From assembly GCA_043820045.1 (NCBI GenBank), contig JBDREF010000321.1, positions 1-12,510 on the forward strand: DNA of 12,510 nt. Reading direction: 5' to 3'. The stretch's first letter is position 1. Every line of letters begins with the position of its first letter. The notes under the pieces were generated by a model. The model was given only the letters and a program-made list of their open reading frames with translations. It was not told the DNA's origin and did no database searches. Positions 6,431 through 12,510 of this stretch are shown here, piece by piece. The stretch comes from JBDREF01 sp043820045. GTDB taxonomy: Bacteria > Planctomycetota > Phycisphaerae > Sedimentisphaerales > Anaerobacaceae. Both the position numbers and the translations under genes were made by a program.

Positions 6431-6902
6431 ACTCAGGCCGCAACTGGCGGAGAGCGTCGAGTTGATAATCAAGGAGAACGCTGCGGTTGCCGACGGCGGG
6501 GCGACGATTGGCGAGAACCGCAACGAGGCCCTGGCCGATGCCATAGGCGATTACGTCTGCTTCGTCGATGACGACGACCTTGTGAGTGAGGATTATGTTG
6601 CCCGGATTCTCGCGGCTATTGAAACATGCCCGGATGTTGTCGGCTTGACAGGTCACTACATCTGCGGGGCCAATAAGCCGGAATTGTTCGTCCATTCGAT
6701 TCGGTACAAGGAGTGGTTGACCGTCGATGGCGTCCACCAGAGGATGCCGAATCACATCAATGCGATTAGGAGGGATTTGGTGATGCAGGTCAAATATCCT
6801 CCTAAAAATCACGGTGAAGATTTCGATTTTAGTATGTCCGTAGCACCTCTCCTAAAGACGGAGGTGATGCCCGAAGAAATTTTATACTACTATATTAAGT
6901 AA
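6354..6902 (+). CDS. Small GT2-family glycosyltransferase
   Basis: The 182-residue protein has a GT-A fold of the GT2 type, moving a sugar from a nucleotide donor to an acceptor. The nucleotide-binding start is LLSILVLTIPERAKKL (5-20). The donor-binding segment TIGENRNEALADAIGDYVCF (51-70) is followed at once by the metal-binding acidic cluster VDDDD (71-75). GEDFDF (154-159) fits the catalytic Asp/Glu position near the acceptor site. ATG 6354-6356 is chosen because GGAG lies seven bases upstream and the family sequence begins there, although it lies 77 bases inside the preceding gene. The protein is short for a GT2 enzyme, ending soon after the catalytic part (EEILYYYIK). Its last 21 bases overlap the end of the antisense HNH gene, which may have arrived here and trimmed the 3' end. 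Confidence 0.88.
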   Translation: MEQILLSILVLTIPERAKKLQRLMDRLRPQLAESVELIIKENAAVADGGATIGENRNEALADAIGDYVCFVDDDDLVSEDYVARILAAIETCPDVVGLTGHYICGANKPELFVHSIRYKEWLTVDGVHQRMPNHINAIRRDLVMQVKYPPKNHGEDFDFSMSVAPLLKTEVMPEEILYYYIK

Positions 6903-7376
6903 TAGTTTATGGATTCCGACATGACACTGACGGCAGACAGGTGCGACTTCCCAGCGATGTTCATCCTCATAACCATTGTAATGATGCCAGTGTTCGGCCT
7001 GTTTACTGCAGGAACAAAGGAATTGACTGGCGCGAGGAAATGTCCCTCGGCGAATTGCCTGCCAAATCGCTCGTTGTGCCCTTATCGCAATTTTATGTGC
7101 CTCTCTATTACGTACTCGAAATTCATAACCCTTCTTACTATGAAACCAGCGTTCGTAACATTTCTTGTATTTGTCGGTTTTGCGATATTTCAGAAGGTGC
7201 TTCTTCCGAAGAACTTTGCCTTTTGGTGTTTTTCGCCACTTCAAAACGCCAGCCTTGTCGCATGTCTTACACCAGCGGCGATGGCCATCTGTGTAACGGC
7301 TGTGTCTGTAAAAATCGGAAATCAGTTTGACTGTCTTGCATTTAGTGCATCGCTTCGATATGATTTCATTAGACAT
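6882..7376 (-). CDS. HNH endonuclease with N-terminal zinc ribbon
   Basis: A leftward 164-residue protein, antisense inside the rightward operon. The N-terminus has two zinc-binding pairs, CTKC (about 10-13) and CKTC (about 36-39), around ISDFYRHSRYTDGHRRW, typical of phage zinc-ribbon HNH proteins. A long Lys/Arg-rich linker follows. The C-terminal HNH core is LCSCSKQAEHWHHYNGY, then EVAPVCRQCHVGIH, with paired Cys for structural zinc and the HH...H active site. ATG 7376 is preferred over a TTG at 7391, since AAGGA lies seven bases before it. A candidate promoter lies at 7446-7473, so it seems to be an independent, mobile gene. It converges on the GT2 gene end with 21 bases of overlap. It is a different HNH type from the HNH-AP2 gene at 454-939. 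Confidence 0.9.
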   Translation of the reverse strand: MSNEIISKRCTKCKTVKLISDFYRHSRYTDGHRRWCKTCDKAGVLKWRKTPKGKVLRKKHLLKYRKTDKYKKCYERWFHSKKGYEFRVRNREAHKIAIRAQRAIWQAIRRGTFPRASQFLCSCSKQAEHWHHYNGYEDEHRWEVAPVCRQCHVGIHKLLLNIVV

Positions 7377-7406
7377 TTTCGTTTCCTTCAAAAACGAGAT
7401 TGTTTA

Positions 7407-7441
7407 GGGCCGGATGCAAACCACGTATTTGCTTCTGGCCC
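7407..7441. other. Strong 14-bp stem-loop
   Basis: GGGCCGGATGCAAA (7407-7420) pairs with TTTGCTTCTGGCCC (7428-7441) across the 7-base loop CCACGTA, with one T-T mismatch and one G-T pair. There is no T-run on either side, so it is not a standard terminator. On the leftward strand it would form the very 5' end of the HNH transcript; on the rightward strand it lies between the GT2 gene and the 47-residue gene and could be a processing or stability element. Confidence 0.55.
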
Positions 7442-7445
7442 GTTC

Positions 7446-7473
7446 ATTTTACACAAACCCTACATAAAATCAA
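7446..7473 (-). promoter_or_regulatory. Candidate promoter of the antisense HNH gene
   Basis: Read leftward, TTGATT (7473-7468) is separated by 16 bases from TAAAAT (7451-7446). Start of transcription would be near 7439, about 60 bases ahead of the HNH ATG. Spacing is one short of the optimum and the -35 is four of six, so this is moderate evidence. Confidence 0.4.
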
Positions 7474-7495
7474 CTACAAAATGAAAGGACAAGTC

Positions 7496-7639
7496 ATGCC
7501 ATACAAAATCGTAAAAAGAAGCGGTGCCAGGCCGTACAAGATCGTCAAGAAGGACACTGGCAAAGTCGTAGGCAGTTCCAAGACGAAGTCCGACGCCGAA
7601 GCGTCTGTCCGAGCACGGTATATGGGAGAGAAGAGTTGA
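7496..7639 (+). CDS. 47-residue conserved-looking small phage protein
   Basis: ATG 7496-7498 has AAAGGA six bases upstream. The product starts MPYKIVKRSGARPYKIVKKD and continues TGKVVGSSKTKSDAEASVRARYMGEKS. This pattern (a short beta segment, a D-T-G-K-V-x-G-S turn, then a K-A-x-A-x-x-x-x-A-x-Y helix) recurs in very small basic phage proteins of unknown function, so it is probably a real family. Two related halves are visible: YKIVKR at 3-8 and YKIVKK at 14-19. Its stop overlaps the TTG start of the next gene (TTGA). The frame could start 15 bases earlier at ATG 7481, but that ATG has no good ribosome site. Confidence 0.75.
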   Translation: MPYKIVKRSGARPYKIVKKDTGKVVGSSKTKSDAEASVRARYMGEKS

Positions 7640-8901
7640 ATTTTCTTCTAAAATATCCAACCCGCGGTCGCCCGGACTGGTTCAGGCAGACACTCGCCGC
7701 CTACTATTCGAAGCTCTCCGGCAGGCATGAGTACAGGTTTGTTGTCACAATGGATACGGACGATGAATCCATGAATAATGCACCGATGCGCAACTGGCTC
7801 AACGGACAGTCGAATCTCGAATACCATTACGGCGGCCACAAGACCAAGATAGAAGCCTGTAACGCCGGTATGCCTGACGATGATTGGGATATCGTTGTTC
7901 TTGTCAGTGACGATATGATACCCATTGTTCATGGCTATGACGACATCATTGCGAGACAGATGCAGGCCAGCTTCCCCGGCCTTGATGGAGTGCTTCATTT
8001 CTGGGACGGCTACTGCGGCAAGCCTGTCCTTGAAGCAGGAAAGAACGCAGCTCCTATGACTCTATCTATCGTCGGCAGGAAATTCTACGATCACATGGGT
8101 TTTCTCTATTGGCCGGCTTACGAGGGCCAGTGGTGCGACAATGATATCACTGACCTTGCCAAGATACGCGGTAAATACTGGTCCACCGAGCAGACTATCA
8201 TCCAGCACAAATGGCAGGAACACGGGAAGTACAGGGGCGATGAAGTGTATCAGAAAGGATGCAGGGCATATCAGCAGGACGGGGCGATTTATGACTGGCG
8301 ATTCGAGAGAAAGTTTCCCGTAAAGTTCAGCCAGAACGACGAGGACTCCGTAATCCGCAAATACTTCAAAGACAGGTATCGCGGAAGGTTCCTCGATATC
8401 GGGGCCGCCGACGGCGTGACTTTCAGCAATACGCGGATACTGTACGACATGGGCTGGACGGGTGTTGCGGTAGAGCCTTCACCGAATATGTGCAAGGCAC
8501 ACGCCGAGCACTGTCCGAGAACGAAGCTTATACCGGCCGCACTTGCCGAACAGGACGGGCCGCTGGAAATGTATCATGCTCCGGGCTTCGTTTCCACGAC
8601 AAACGAAAGGCACCGCGACGTATGGGCAAATGGCGGGGTCCAGTACGATAAGATCGGCGTTGATGGTATTTGCTGGCAAACCTTACTCGCAAACTACGGC
8701 TGCGACTTCGATTTCCTCAATCTGGATATCGAGGGCGAGAATATCAGTATCCTAAAGCTGATTCCGAAAGATTATCTCGAACGGCTGAGGCTGGTGTGTG
8801 TGGAGTACGACAACGATGCGGCCGCAATTCGTCAGGTTGTGGAGCCGTTCGGGTTCAAGCTGATACACACGACATCAGAAAACGTGTTGTGGGCAAAATG
8901 A
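7636..8901 (+). CDS. Fusion: GT2-like glycosyltransferase + FkbM methyltransferase
   Basis: A 421-residue two-domain protein. Residues 1-225 look like a GT-A glycosyltransferase: FLLKYPTRGRPDWFRQTL (3-20), a Thr-Met-Asp-Thr-Asp-Asp segment (38-43), and VVLVSDD (87-93) as the probable metal-binding site. Residues 228-421 are an FkbM-type S-adenosylmethionine O-methyltransferase: SQNDEDSVIRKYF (232-244), the SAM-binding FLDIGAADG (252-260), VAVEPSP (277-283) and LNLDIEGENISIL (361-373). It could add a sugar and then methylate it. The start is TTG 7636-7638, with GGGAG seven bases upstream and overlap with the preceding stop; no upstream ATG is available in frame. The domain junction is continuous in one frame, with no sign of a sequencing-induced merge. 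Confidence 0.87.
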   Translation: MNFLLKYPTRGRPDWFRQTLAAYYSKLSGRHEYRFVVTMDTDDESMNNAPMRNWLNGQSNLEYHYGGHKTKIEACNAGMPDDDWDIVVLVSDDMIPIVHGYDDIIARQMQASFPGLDGVLHFWDGYCGKPVLEAGKNAAPMTLSIVGRKFYDHMGFLYWPAYEGQWCDNDITDLAKIRGKYWSTEQTIIQHKWQEHGKYRGDEVYQKGCRAYQQDGAIYDWRFERKFPVKFSQNDEDSVIRKYFKDRYRGRFLDIGAADGVTFSNTRILYDMGWTGVAVEPSPNMCKAHAEHCPRTKLIPAALAEQDGPLEMYHAPGFVSTTNERHRDVWANGGVQYDKIGVDGICWQTLLANYGCDFDFLNLDIEGENISILKLIPKDYLERLRLVCVEYDNDAAAIRQVVEPFGFKLIHTTSENVLWAK

Positions 8902-8922
8902 ACCTTAACGAAAGGAATTGAG

Positions 8923-9303
8923 ATGAAACGAAGGACGTTCCTACAGGGGCTCTCGGCGATTTTCTTTGGGCTGAAATCATCAATCAATGCTTTACCTTCG
9001 GGCGGGCAATTTCTTTATAATGGAACTGTCTGGCAATCACCCAAAACATATCACATCTGCATCGTACAATTTCTCGATGTGGAAGGAGGTGTCGCCAAAT
9101 ACTGCCTTCTTTCCGCTCCATACAACTCTGCGGAAGGCCCAGGAACAGCAATGATGGTGTGCAGATACGGCGATGTCACGCAAGCAGGAGAATTCAGCGG
9201 CATTTACACCGAAGAGGAACTGCGAAAGAAACTCTCTGGTTGGAAACAGCGGCCTGAGTGGGGACTGAGAATCTGGGACGCTAAGAAAGAGCGTCCCCTG
9301 TGA
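8923..9303 (+). CDS. Small protein with Tat-type signal sequence, function unknown
   Basis: The 126-residue product starts MKRRTFLQGLSAIFFGLKSS, close to the twin-arginine signal S/T-R-R-x-F-L-K followed by a hydrophobic stretch, with a possible cleavage site near Ala23 (INA-LPSG). The mature part (about 24-126) is small and globular-looking, with GTVWQSPKTYHICIVQFLD, two Cys (61, 80) and a Trp-rich end (GWKQRPEWGLRIWD). I recognise no family. AAAGGA lies six bases upstream of ATG 8923. It lies within the carbohydrate cassette, 21 bases after the GT2-FkbM fusion and 39 before the next glycosyltransferase, so it probably belongs to the same transcript. If exported it would act in the periplasm or at the cell surface. 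The Tat reading rests on the N-terminal sequence only. Confidence 0.75.
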   Translation: MKRRTFLQGLSAIFFGLKSSINALPSGGQFLYNGTVWQSPKTYHICIVQFLDVEGGVAKYCLLSAPYNSAEGPGTAMMVCRYGDVTQAGEFSGIYTEEELRKKLSGWKQRPEWGLRIWDAKKERPL

Positions 9304-9342
9304 GCCCCGACGACGAACCGACATATTTCAGGAACGGTTGAT

Positions 9343-10842
9343 ATGAACGGAATCCTAACGATAGCTTTCGGCGGCGAGTACGACCGGATAGCGGCGGCTT
9401 GTATGAAGCACAGCCGGCGGTTCACCGACCTGCCGATTTGCGTATTGACGAACCTCAAGGCCGAGAATCGCAGCGGGGTATGGTCCGAGGTCTCGAATGT
9501 TAGATTCTCATACTATCCCGAATTGCAACCTGCCGATAACCGGCAGATCAAGATGGATATGTATCATGCCGGTCCGTTTGACAAGACGCTCTATCTCGAC
9601 GCCGACGCTCTCATCCAGAGGCCGGGTGTCGAGTGCATCTTCGATATGCTCGACCACGCCGACTTCGTTTTGAACGGTCCTCACATCTGGAGGCCGGGCA
9701 ATCAGGTCCCGAACATCTACGCAAAGGCAATGCTGTCCTGCGGGGCGAAGCTGCCTATTACCGCGTACAACGGCGGATTCCTGGCATGGAACAAGAATGA
9801 TAAGGTCGAATCGGTCTTCAGATTGTGGCATGAATACTGGGAGCGAGCCGGCGAAGGCCGCGATATGCCCGCCCTGGCATGTGCGGTTCAACGAGTCAAG
9901 CCCCTGATATTCGACGTTGCCCTTTCTCCGGTCTTTGCTGCATCCGAGGCCAAACCGCAGTGCATCATCCAGCACAATTACAACGGCACGTTCTTCGAGG
10001 ATTTCGGCCTGCCGAAGTTCCAGGAGTCAAAGCCGTTCGATTCAGATCCAGCGGATTTCCGGTTTACCAGCTTCAAGAGAACCATCACCATCCAGAGCCA
10101 CAATGGGATAGGTGACCTTCTCTTCGTGACGCCAACGCTCAGGAGAGTCAAGGAATCTTATCCTGATTGCGAACTGATAGTCAACACAAACCGGCCTTCA
10201 CTGCTGCTTGACAATCCCTACGTCGATAAGATCAACGCCGGCACGGACGGCGTTAAGCTCATGTACACAGCGCCGGACACCGGGCGGCTACCGACCGAGC
10301 ATCATATCCTCGAAGACTGGAGAATCGTCTGCGATGCGCACAACCTCATCACTGACGCACCTGAATTGCGGCCGGAACTCTATCTCAAGAACCTGCCGAC
10401 TCCCCGCGACATTATTGGAGTCCAGGTTCTCCATAAGAGAAACTACCACTCCAAGAGGGTCTGGCATGGATTCGAGGAATTGGCGCGTCTTCCGGGTTTT
10501 GAAGGCATACCCAAGATTACCGAAGGCGATGAGATGGTCGGGATTGTGCGTCAAGTAGCGAGTTACAAGGTTGTCGTCTGCGCCGAGGGTGGAATCTCGC
10601 ACATTGCCGCCGCTCTCAATATCCCGGCAGTTGTAATCTTCGGCGGATTCAGCGACCCCGAATGGACCGGATACCCGGACCATGTGAACATCACTTCTGA
10701 TATCGAGTGCCGTCATTGCTACAACAATCAACCGTGTGTGAATAAGGAACCGTTCAAATGCTTCATCAATATCTCTGCGGATTATGTCGAAGAGGCTGCA
10801 AGGAAGTTGATAGACAAAAATGCCTCAGAGCCCCTGCCCTGA
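9343..10842 (+). CDS. Fusion: GT8-like glycosyltransferase + GT9 heptosyltransferase-like
   Basis: A 499-residue protein with two glycosyltransferase domains of different folds. Residues 1-235 are GT-A and GT8-like: the N-terminal ILTIAFGGEYDRIAAACM (4-21), the metal-binding DAD in KTLYLDADALIQRPG (81-95), and AYNGGFLAWN (141-150). Residues 246-499 resemble GT9 (ADP-heptose:LPS heptosyltransferase, GT-B fold): SHNGIGDLLFVTPTLRRVKE (252-271), and VVVCAEGGISHIAAALNIPAVVIFGG (410-435), the donor-site Gly-Gly-x-Ser-His pattern, followed by Cys-rich RHCYNNQPCVNKEPFKCF (457-474), as in heptosyltransferase ends. AGGA lies nine bases before the ATG. Two sugar transfers by one protein would fit building a short side chain. 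The donors are not determinable here; GT9 members do not all use heptose. Confidence 0.88.
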   Translation: MNGILTIAFGGEYDRIAAACMKHSRRFTDLPICVLTNLKAENRSGVWSEVSNVRFSYYPELQPADNRQIKMDMYHAGPFDKTLYLDADALIQRPGVECIFDMLDHADFVLNGPHIWRPGNQVPNIYAKAMLSCGAKLPITAYNGGFLAWNKNDKVESVFRLWHEYWERAGEGRDMPALACAVQRVKPLIFDVALSPVFAASEAKPQCIIQHNYNGTFFEDFGLPKFQESKPFDSDPADFRFTSFKRTITIQSHNGIGDLLFVTPTLRRVKESYPDCELIVNTNRPSLLLDNPYVDKINAGTDGVKLMYTAPDTGRLPTEHHILEDWRIVCDAHNLITDAPELRPELYLKNLPTPRDIIGVQVLHKRNYHSKRVWHGFEELARLPGFEGIPKITEGDEMVGIVRQVASYKVVVCAEGGISHIAAALNIPAVVIFGGFSDPEWTGYPDHVNITSDIECRHCYNNQPCVNKEPFKCFINISADYVEEAARKLIDKNASEPLP

Positions 10843-11987
10843 ATCTCGGTTGCGGACGTGAACTCAAGCCGGAACTGCTCAACTTCGATTGTGTCGAGCA
10901 GTGCGTGGGAGAAATGAAGACAGATATTCTCGGGCGCATCGAGAATTTAACGGAGATATTCAGGCCGGATACTTTCAGCAACATCTTATGCACGGCGGTT
11001 ATCGAACACTTCGTCCGCCAGGATGCGGTAAAAGTAATCGAAGACTGCTACGCCATTCTCCGGCCGGGGGGCGCGTTGGTAATCGAGGCCCCGGACATGC
11101 AAAAGGTTCTAAATGCTTACCCATCGCAATTATCGCTCGACGAGGCGATACGGACCATCTATGGCGATCCTGATATGTGCAACGACGAGAAGTATGGCAG
11201 GACATGGATGCACCATTGGGGATGGACAGGGACAGGTCTTGCCGACGAGATGAAGAAGGCTGGCTTCGAGATCAAGTCCATCGTAGATGGCTGGACCCAC
11301 CACAAGACATGGCGGGACTTCCGTATTGAGGCAGTCAAGCCCGTTAAAAACAACTGGCTCTCATCGCACGCACGCATCATAACTTCGCAGCACGGCGAAG
11401 ATGGGATTATCGCCAAGATATTCGAGACTGTCGGAACTACGAACAAGTTCTGCGTCGAGTTCGGGGCGTGGGACGGCAAATACAATAGCAATACGTGGAA
11501 CCTGATTCACAATCATGGCTGGAGGGCAGTACACATTGAGCAGGAGCCGTCCCGAGTAGCGGCCATGATATACGTGCATGGAGAAAGGCCGGTGCGTCGA
11601 ATACAGGCGAAAGTCAGCACGCAGTCACCAAATACACTGGACGAGATATTGGCTCACTCTGACATCCCCGGTGAATTCGATTTTTTGAGTATAGACGTTG
11701 ACGGCACGGACTATCAAATCTGGCAGTCGCTAAAAAACTATTCGCCGCGAGTTGTCTGCATCGAATGCTGTGCCGACTTCCGGGAGGGACAGATGTATAT
11801 TCATGGCCAGGACGACAAACACATAGGCTCATCTCTTGCGGCAATATGCGCGCTGGCCGAATCGAAGGGCTACAAACTCGTTGCAACACTTGCGGTAAAC
11901 GCCTTTTTTGTTCGCAGGGAATTATTTCCGGTTTTCGGGACCGGGGAGCCGGTGCTGTCTAATTATCCACTTTGGAGAAACCAGTGA
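10758..11987 (+). CDS. Fusion: class I SAM methyltransferase + FkbM-like methyltransferase
   Basis: A 409-residue protein with two methyltransferase domains. Residues about 26-195 are a Methyltransf_11-like class I domain: ALNLGCGRELKP (27-38) binds SAM, ILCTAVIEHF (76-85) and AILRPGGALVIEAPD (99-113) are the other hallmarks. Residues about 205-395 are FkbM-like: SQHGEDGIIAKIF (210-222), FCVEFGAWDGKYNSNTW (231-247), FDFLSIDVDGTDYQIW (307-322). The pairing suggests O-methylation of two positions, or one catalytic and one helper domain. The start is uncertain: ATG 10758 has AAGGA nine bases upstream, but places 85 bases of overlap with the previous gene and gives a Cys-rich start (MLHQYLCGLCRRGCK) unlike the family, which normally begins near ALNLGCG. 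No other start codon is in frame close to that point except rare CTG. It ends in a GTGA overlap with the next gene. Confidence 0.85.
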   Translation: MLHQYLCGLCRRGCKEVDRQKCLRAPALNLGCGRELKPELLNFDCVEQCVGEMKTDILGRIENLTEIFRPDTFSNILCTAVIEHFVRQDAVKVIEDCYAILRPGGALVIEAPDMQKVLNAYPSQLSLDEAIRTIYGDPDMCNDEKYGRTWMHHWGWTGTGLADEMKKAGFEIKSIVDGWTHHKTWRDFRIEAVKPVKNNWLSSHARIITSQHGEDGIIAKIFETVGTTNKFCVEFGAWDGKYNSNTWNLIHNHGWRAVHIEQEPSRVAAMIYVHGERPVRRIQAKVSTQSPNTLDEILAHSDIPGEFDFLSIDVDGTDYQIWQSLKNYSPRVVCIECCADFREGQMYIHGQDDKHIGSSLAAICALAESKGYKLVATLAVNAFFVRRELFPVFGTGEPVLSNYPLWRNQ

Positions 11988-12510
11988 AATACCTAATTAC
12001 AGGCATATCAGGCTTTGCGGGCCCTCACCTTGCAAGATTGCTCTTGGAGAACCGGCACGAAGTCTATGGCCTCATGCGAGCCAGCAACGGCAGGGAAAGT
12101 GATCTCCTGGATGTTTTGACTCAGGATGAACTTGCGTCTATCAGGTGGGTGTACGGGGACCTGCTCGATTATACGGCCATGCAGAATATCTTCAAAAAGA
12201 CCGAACTTGATGGAGTCTTCCACTTGGCCGCTCAGTCTCACCCGCCTACAAGCTTTGCGCAGCCGGTACTCACGTTCAATATCAACGTGATGGGCACGGT
12301 CAATCTCATAGACTGTATCGAAAAACAACAGGGCCATAATTGCCGACTCCACTTCTGTTCGACTTCTGAGATTTACGGCGACCAGGAAGGAACACTTACC
12401 GAAACGAGCCTGATTCGTCCGGTCAATCCATACGCCGCGAGCAAGGCCGCAATGGACTTATACGTTCAAGAGAGAATCCGCAACGGCCTGATAAACGGGT
12501 TCATCACCAG
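11984..12510 (+). CDS. GDP-mannose 4,6-dehydratase-like NAD-dependent sugar dehydratase, 3' end missing
   Basis: The frame starts at GTG 11984-11986, overlapping the previous stop by four bases, with GGAG six bases upstream, and is open to the window edge (175 codons). It is an extended short-chain dehydrogenase: Rossmann motif TGISGFAG (6-13), VFHLAAQSHPPTSF (78-91), the STSEIYG motif (126-132) and the catalytic YAASK (Tyr150, Lys154). STSE.YG plus LAAQSH.xxSF point to GDP-mannose 4,6-dehydratase, which makes GDP-4-keto-6-deoxymannose, the precursor of GDP-fucose, GDP-rhamnose and similar deoxysugars. A reductase such as RMD shares the Rossmann and YxxxK motifs, so it is not excluded. As the last gene in view, it would supply a deoxysugar nucleotide to the upstream glycosyltransferases. 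Confidence 0.85.
   Translation, partial: MKYLITGISGFAGPHLARLLLENRHEVYGLMRASNGRESDLLDVLTQDELASIRWVYGDLLDYTAMQNIFKKTELDGVFHLAAQSHPPTSFAQPVLTFNINVMGTVNLIDCIEKQQGHNCRLHFCSTSEIYGDQEGTLTETSLIRPVNPYAASKAAMDLYVQERIRNGLINGFIT

Noticed and set aside
1..12510. CRISPR array, tRNA or insertion sequence
   Set aside because: No regularly spaced repeats, no cloverleaf-like sequence with a CCA end or T-loop GTTCGA context, and no transposase were seen when reading both strands.

Overview
The window looks like part of a tailed double-stranded DNA bacteriophage or prophage. The rightward strand carries, in order, a terminase small subunit, a terminase large subunit and a P22-like portal protein, tightly packed with stop/start overlaps, which is the usual start of a phage packaging and head operon. 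Good Shine-Dalgarno sequences precede most genes, so the host is bacterial. No tRNA, integrase or host flanking gene is visible, so the host lineage cannot be named, and virus versus prophage cannot be decided from this piece.

Left part (1-939), leftward strand: a gene cut by the window edge that has good coding sense but no standard start codon (AUA where AUG is expected), a 49-residue small gene with nearly the same leader, and a free-standing HNH-AP2 endonuclease gene with a rho-independent terminator at its stop codon. From 940 to 1499 there is no convincing gene. That stretch holds a terminator-like hairpin just upstream of the endonuclease, a perfect 7-3-7 palindrome, and a near-consensus sigma70 promoter pointing right, so it is probably the divergent control region between the leftward genes and the rightward operon.

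Middle part (1500-5548), rightward: terminase small subunit, terminase large subunit (with an Arg in place of the usual Walker A Gly), portal, and a 35-residue very basic peptide translationally coupled to the portal.

Right part (5582-12510): where scaffold, protease and major capsid genes would usually follow the portal, there is instead a run of at least 6.9 kb of carbohydrate genes: a polysaccharide pyruvyl transferase-like protein, a small GT2 glycosyltransferase, a GT2-like/FkbM methyltransferase fusion, a GT8-like/GT9 fusion, a class I methyltransferase/FkbM-like fusion and the start of a GDP-mannose 4,6-dehydratase-like gene. Between them lie a conserved-looking 47-residue phage protein and a small protein with a Tat-type signal sequence. 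A second HNH endonuclease gene lies antisense in this run, with its own candidate promoter and a 14-bp leader hairpin.

Taken together the right part reads as a glycan-building cassette (nucleotide sugar synthesis, sugar transfer, O-methylation, pyruvylation) embedded in the phage late operon. Whether it decorates virion proteins, changes the host surface or serves another purpose is inference. The three two-domain fusion enzymes and the position directly after the portal are the most unusual aspects.
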